This document shows positions 63,981 to 64,000 of a stretch of DNA of 64,000 nucleotides, piece after piece. The stretch spans positions 292,711-356,710 of the forward strand of contig NW_025944682.1 of assembly GCF_000764305.2 (NCBI RefSeq), given 5' to 3'. This stretch comes from Hyalella azteca (taxonomy: Eukaryota; Arthropoda; Malacostraca; Amphipoda; Hyalellidae). Position 1 is the stretch's first letter. Each line of letters begins with the position of its first letter. The translations under genes and the position numbers were made by a program. Below the pieces are notes generated by a model, which did not search any database, was not told where the DNA came from, and worked only from the letters and a program-made list of their open reading frames with translations.

Positions 63981-64000
63981 TTTACCGAAATTACGTAATT

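Overview
The window is a gene-poor, AT-rich metazoan nuclear segment, most probably from an arthropod. The reasons are GT-AG introns, tRNA-derived SINEs, CR1-like non-LTR retrotransposons, BEL/Pao and Penelope retroelement fragments, many classes of cut-and-paste DNA transposon, and a fossil negative-strand RNA virus polymerase. No bacterial-style operon, rRNA, bona fide tRNA gene or CRISPR is visible, and no intact conserved host protein gene was recognised. The species cannot be named from this sequence. Almost every coding region is broken by stops or frameshifts, so most gene entries are pseudogenes or transposon relics.

Layout. 0-6 kb: a SINE, a mariner-type MITE and a decayed pogo-like transposase with a cysteine-rich tail. 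6.9-11.4 kb: the most notable locus, a large four-exon gene (about 1,400 codons) whose C-terminal half carries a tyrosine-recombinase catalytic core (R, K, GHS and a Y nine residues after the H), preceded by zinc-finger-like motifs and followed by a 15-residue repeat array. It looks like a Crypton-like or otherwise undescribed YR transposon gene, now frameshifted. 12.3-13.0 kb: a MITE with TA target duplication whose termini carry paired palindromic CTGTCATGACAG sites. Related sites recur near 6.5 kb and 20.1 kb. 14.3-18.1 kb: a possible spliced non-coding transcript with NRF1-like promoter sites, interrupted by a MITE holding an expanded minisatellite. 20-27.5 kb: a second pogo-like transposase split by a hAT MITE, LINE pieces, a decayed hAT and a Tc1 element with IR/DR-type ends. 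27.6-30.4 kb: a Harbinger-like element (TAA duplication) containing a MADF relic, a hAT, a TTAA-flanked element inside that hAT, and a Mutator-like MITE.

30.9-33.6 kb: an endogenous mononegavirus-like L (polymerase) fragment in three frames. 34-41 kb: LINE, SINE, a Harbinger element with an interrupted MADF-BESS gene wrapped around an opposite-strand transposase, a hAT with perfect 8-bp duplication, a second Harbinger relic and another LINE. 41.6-47.5 kb: a diverged tandem repeat and a cluster of related long-TIR MITEs, one carrying a Penelope-like RT fragment bounded by an exact 89-bp duplication. 50-55 kb: open, splice-bounded segments of unrecognised and probably decayed genes. 55.9-64 kb: BEL/Pao pol, more MITEs, a mariner-type element with a nested MITE, a gag-like fragment, and hAT and unknown repeats.

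These parts do not form a pathway. They record successive nested insertions, and the duplications and TIRs often give the order of events.
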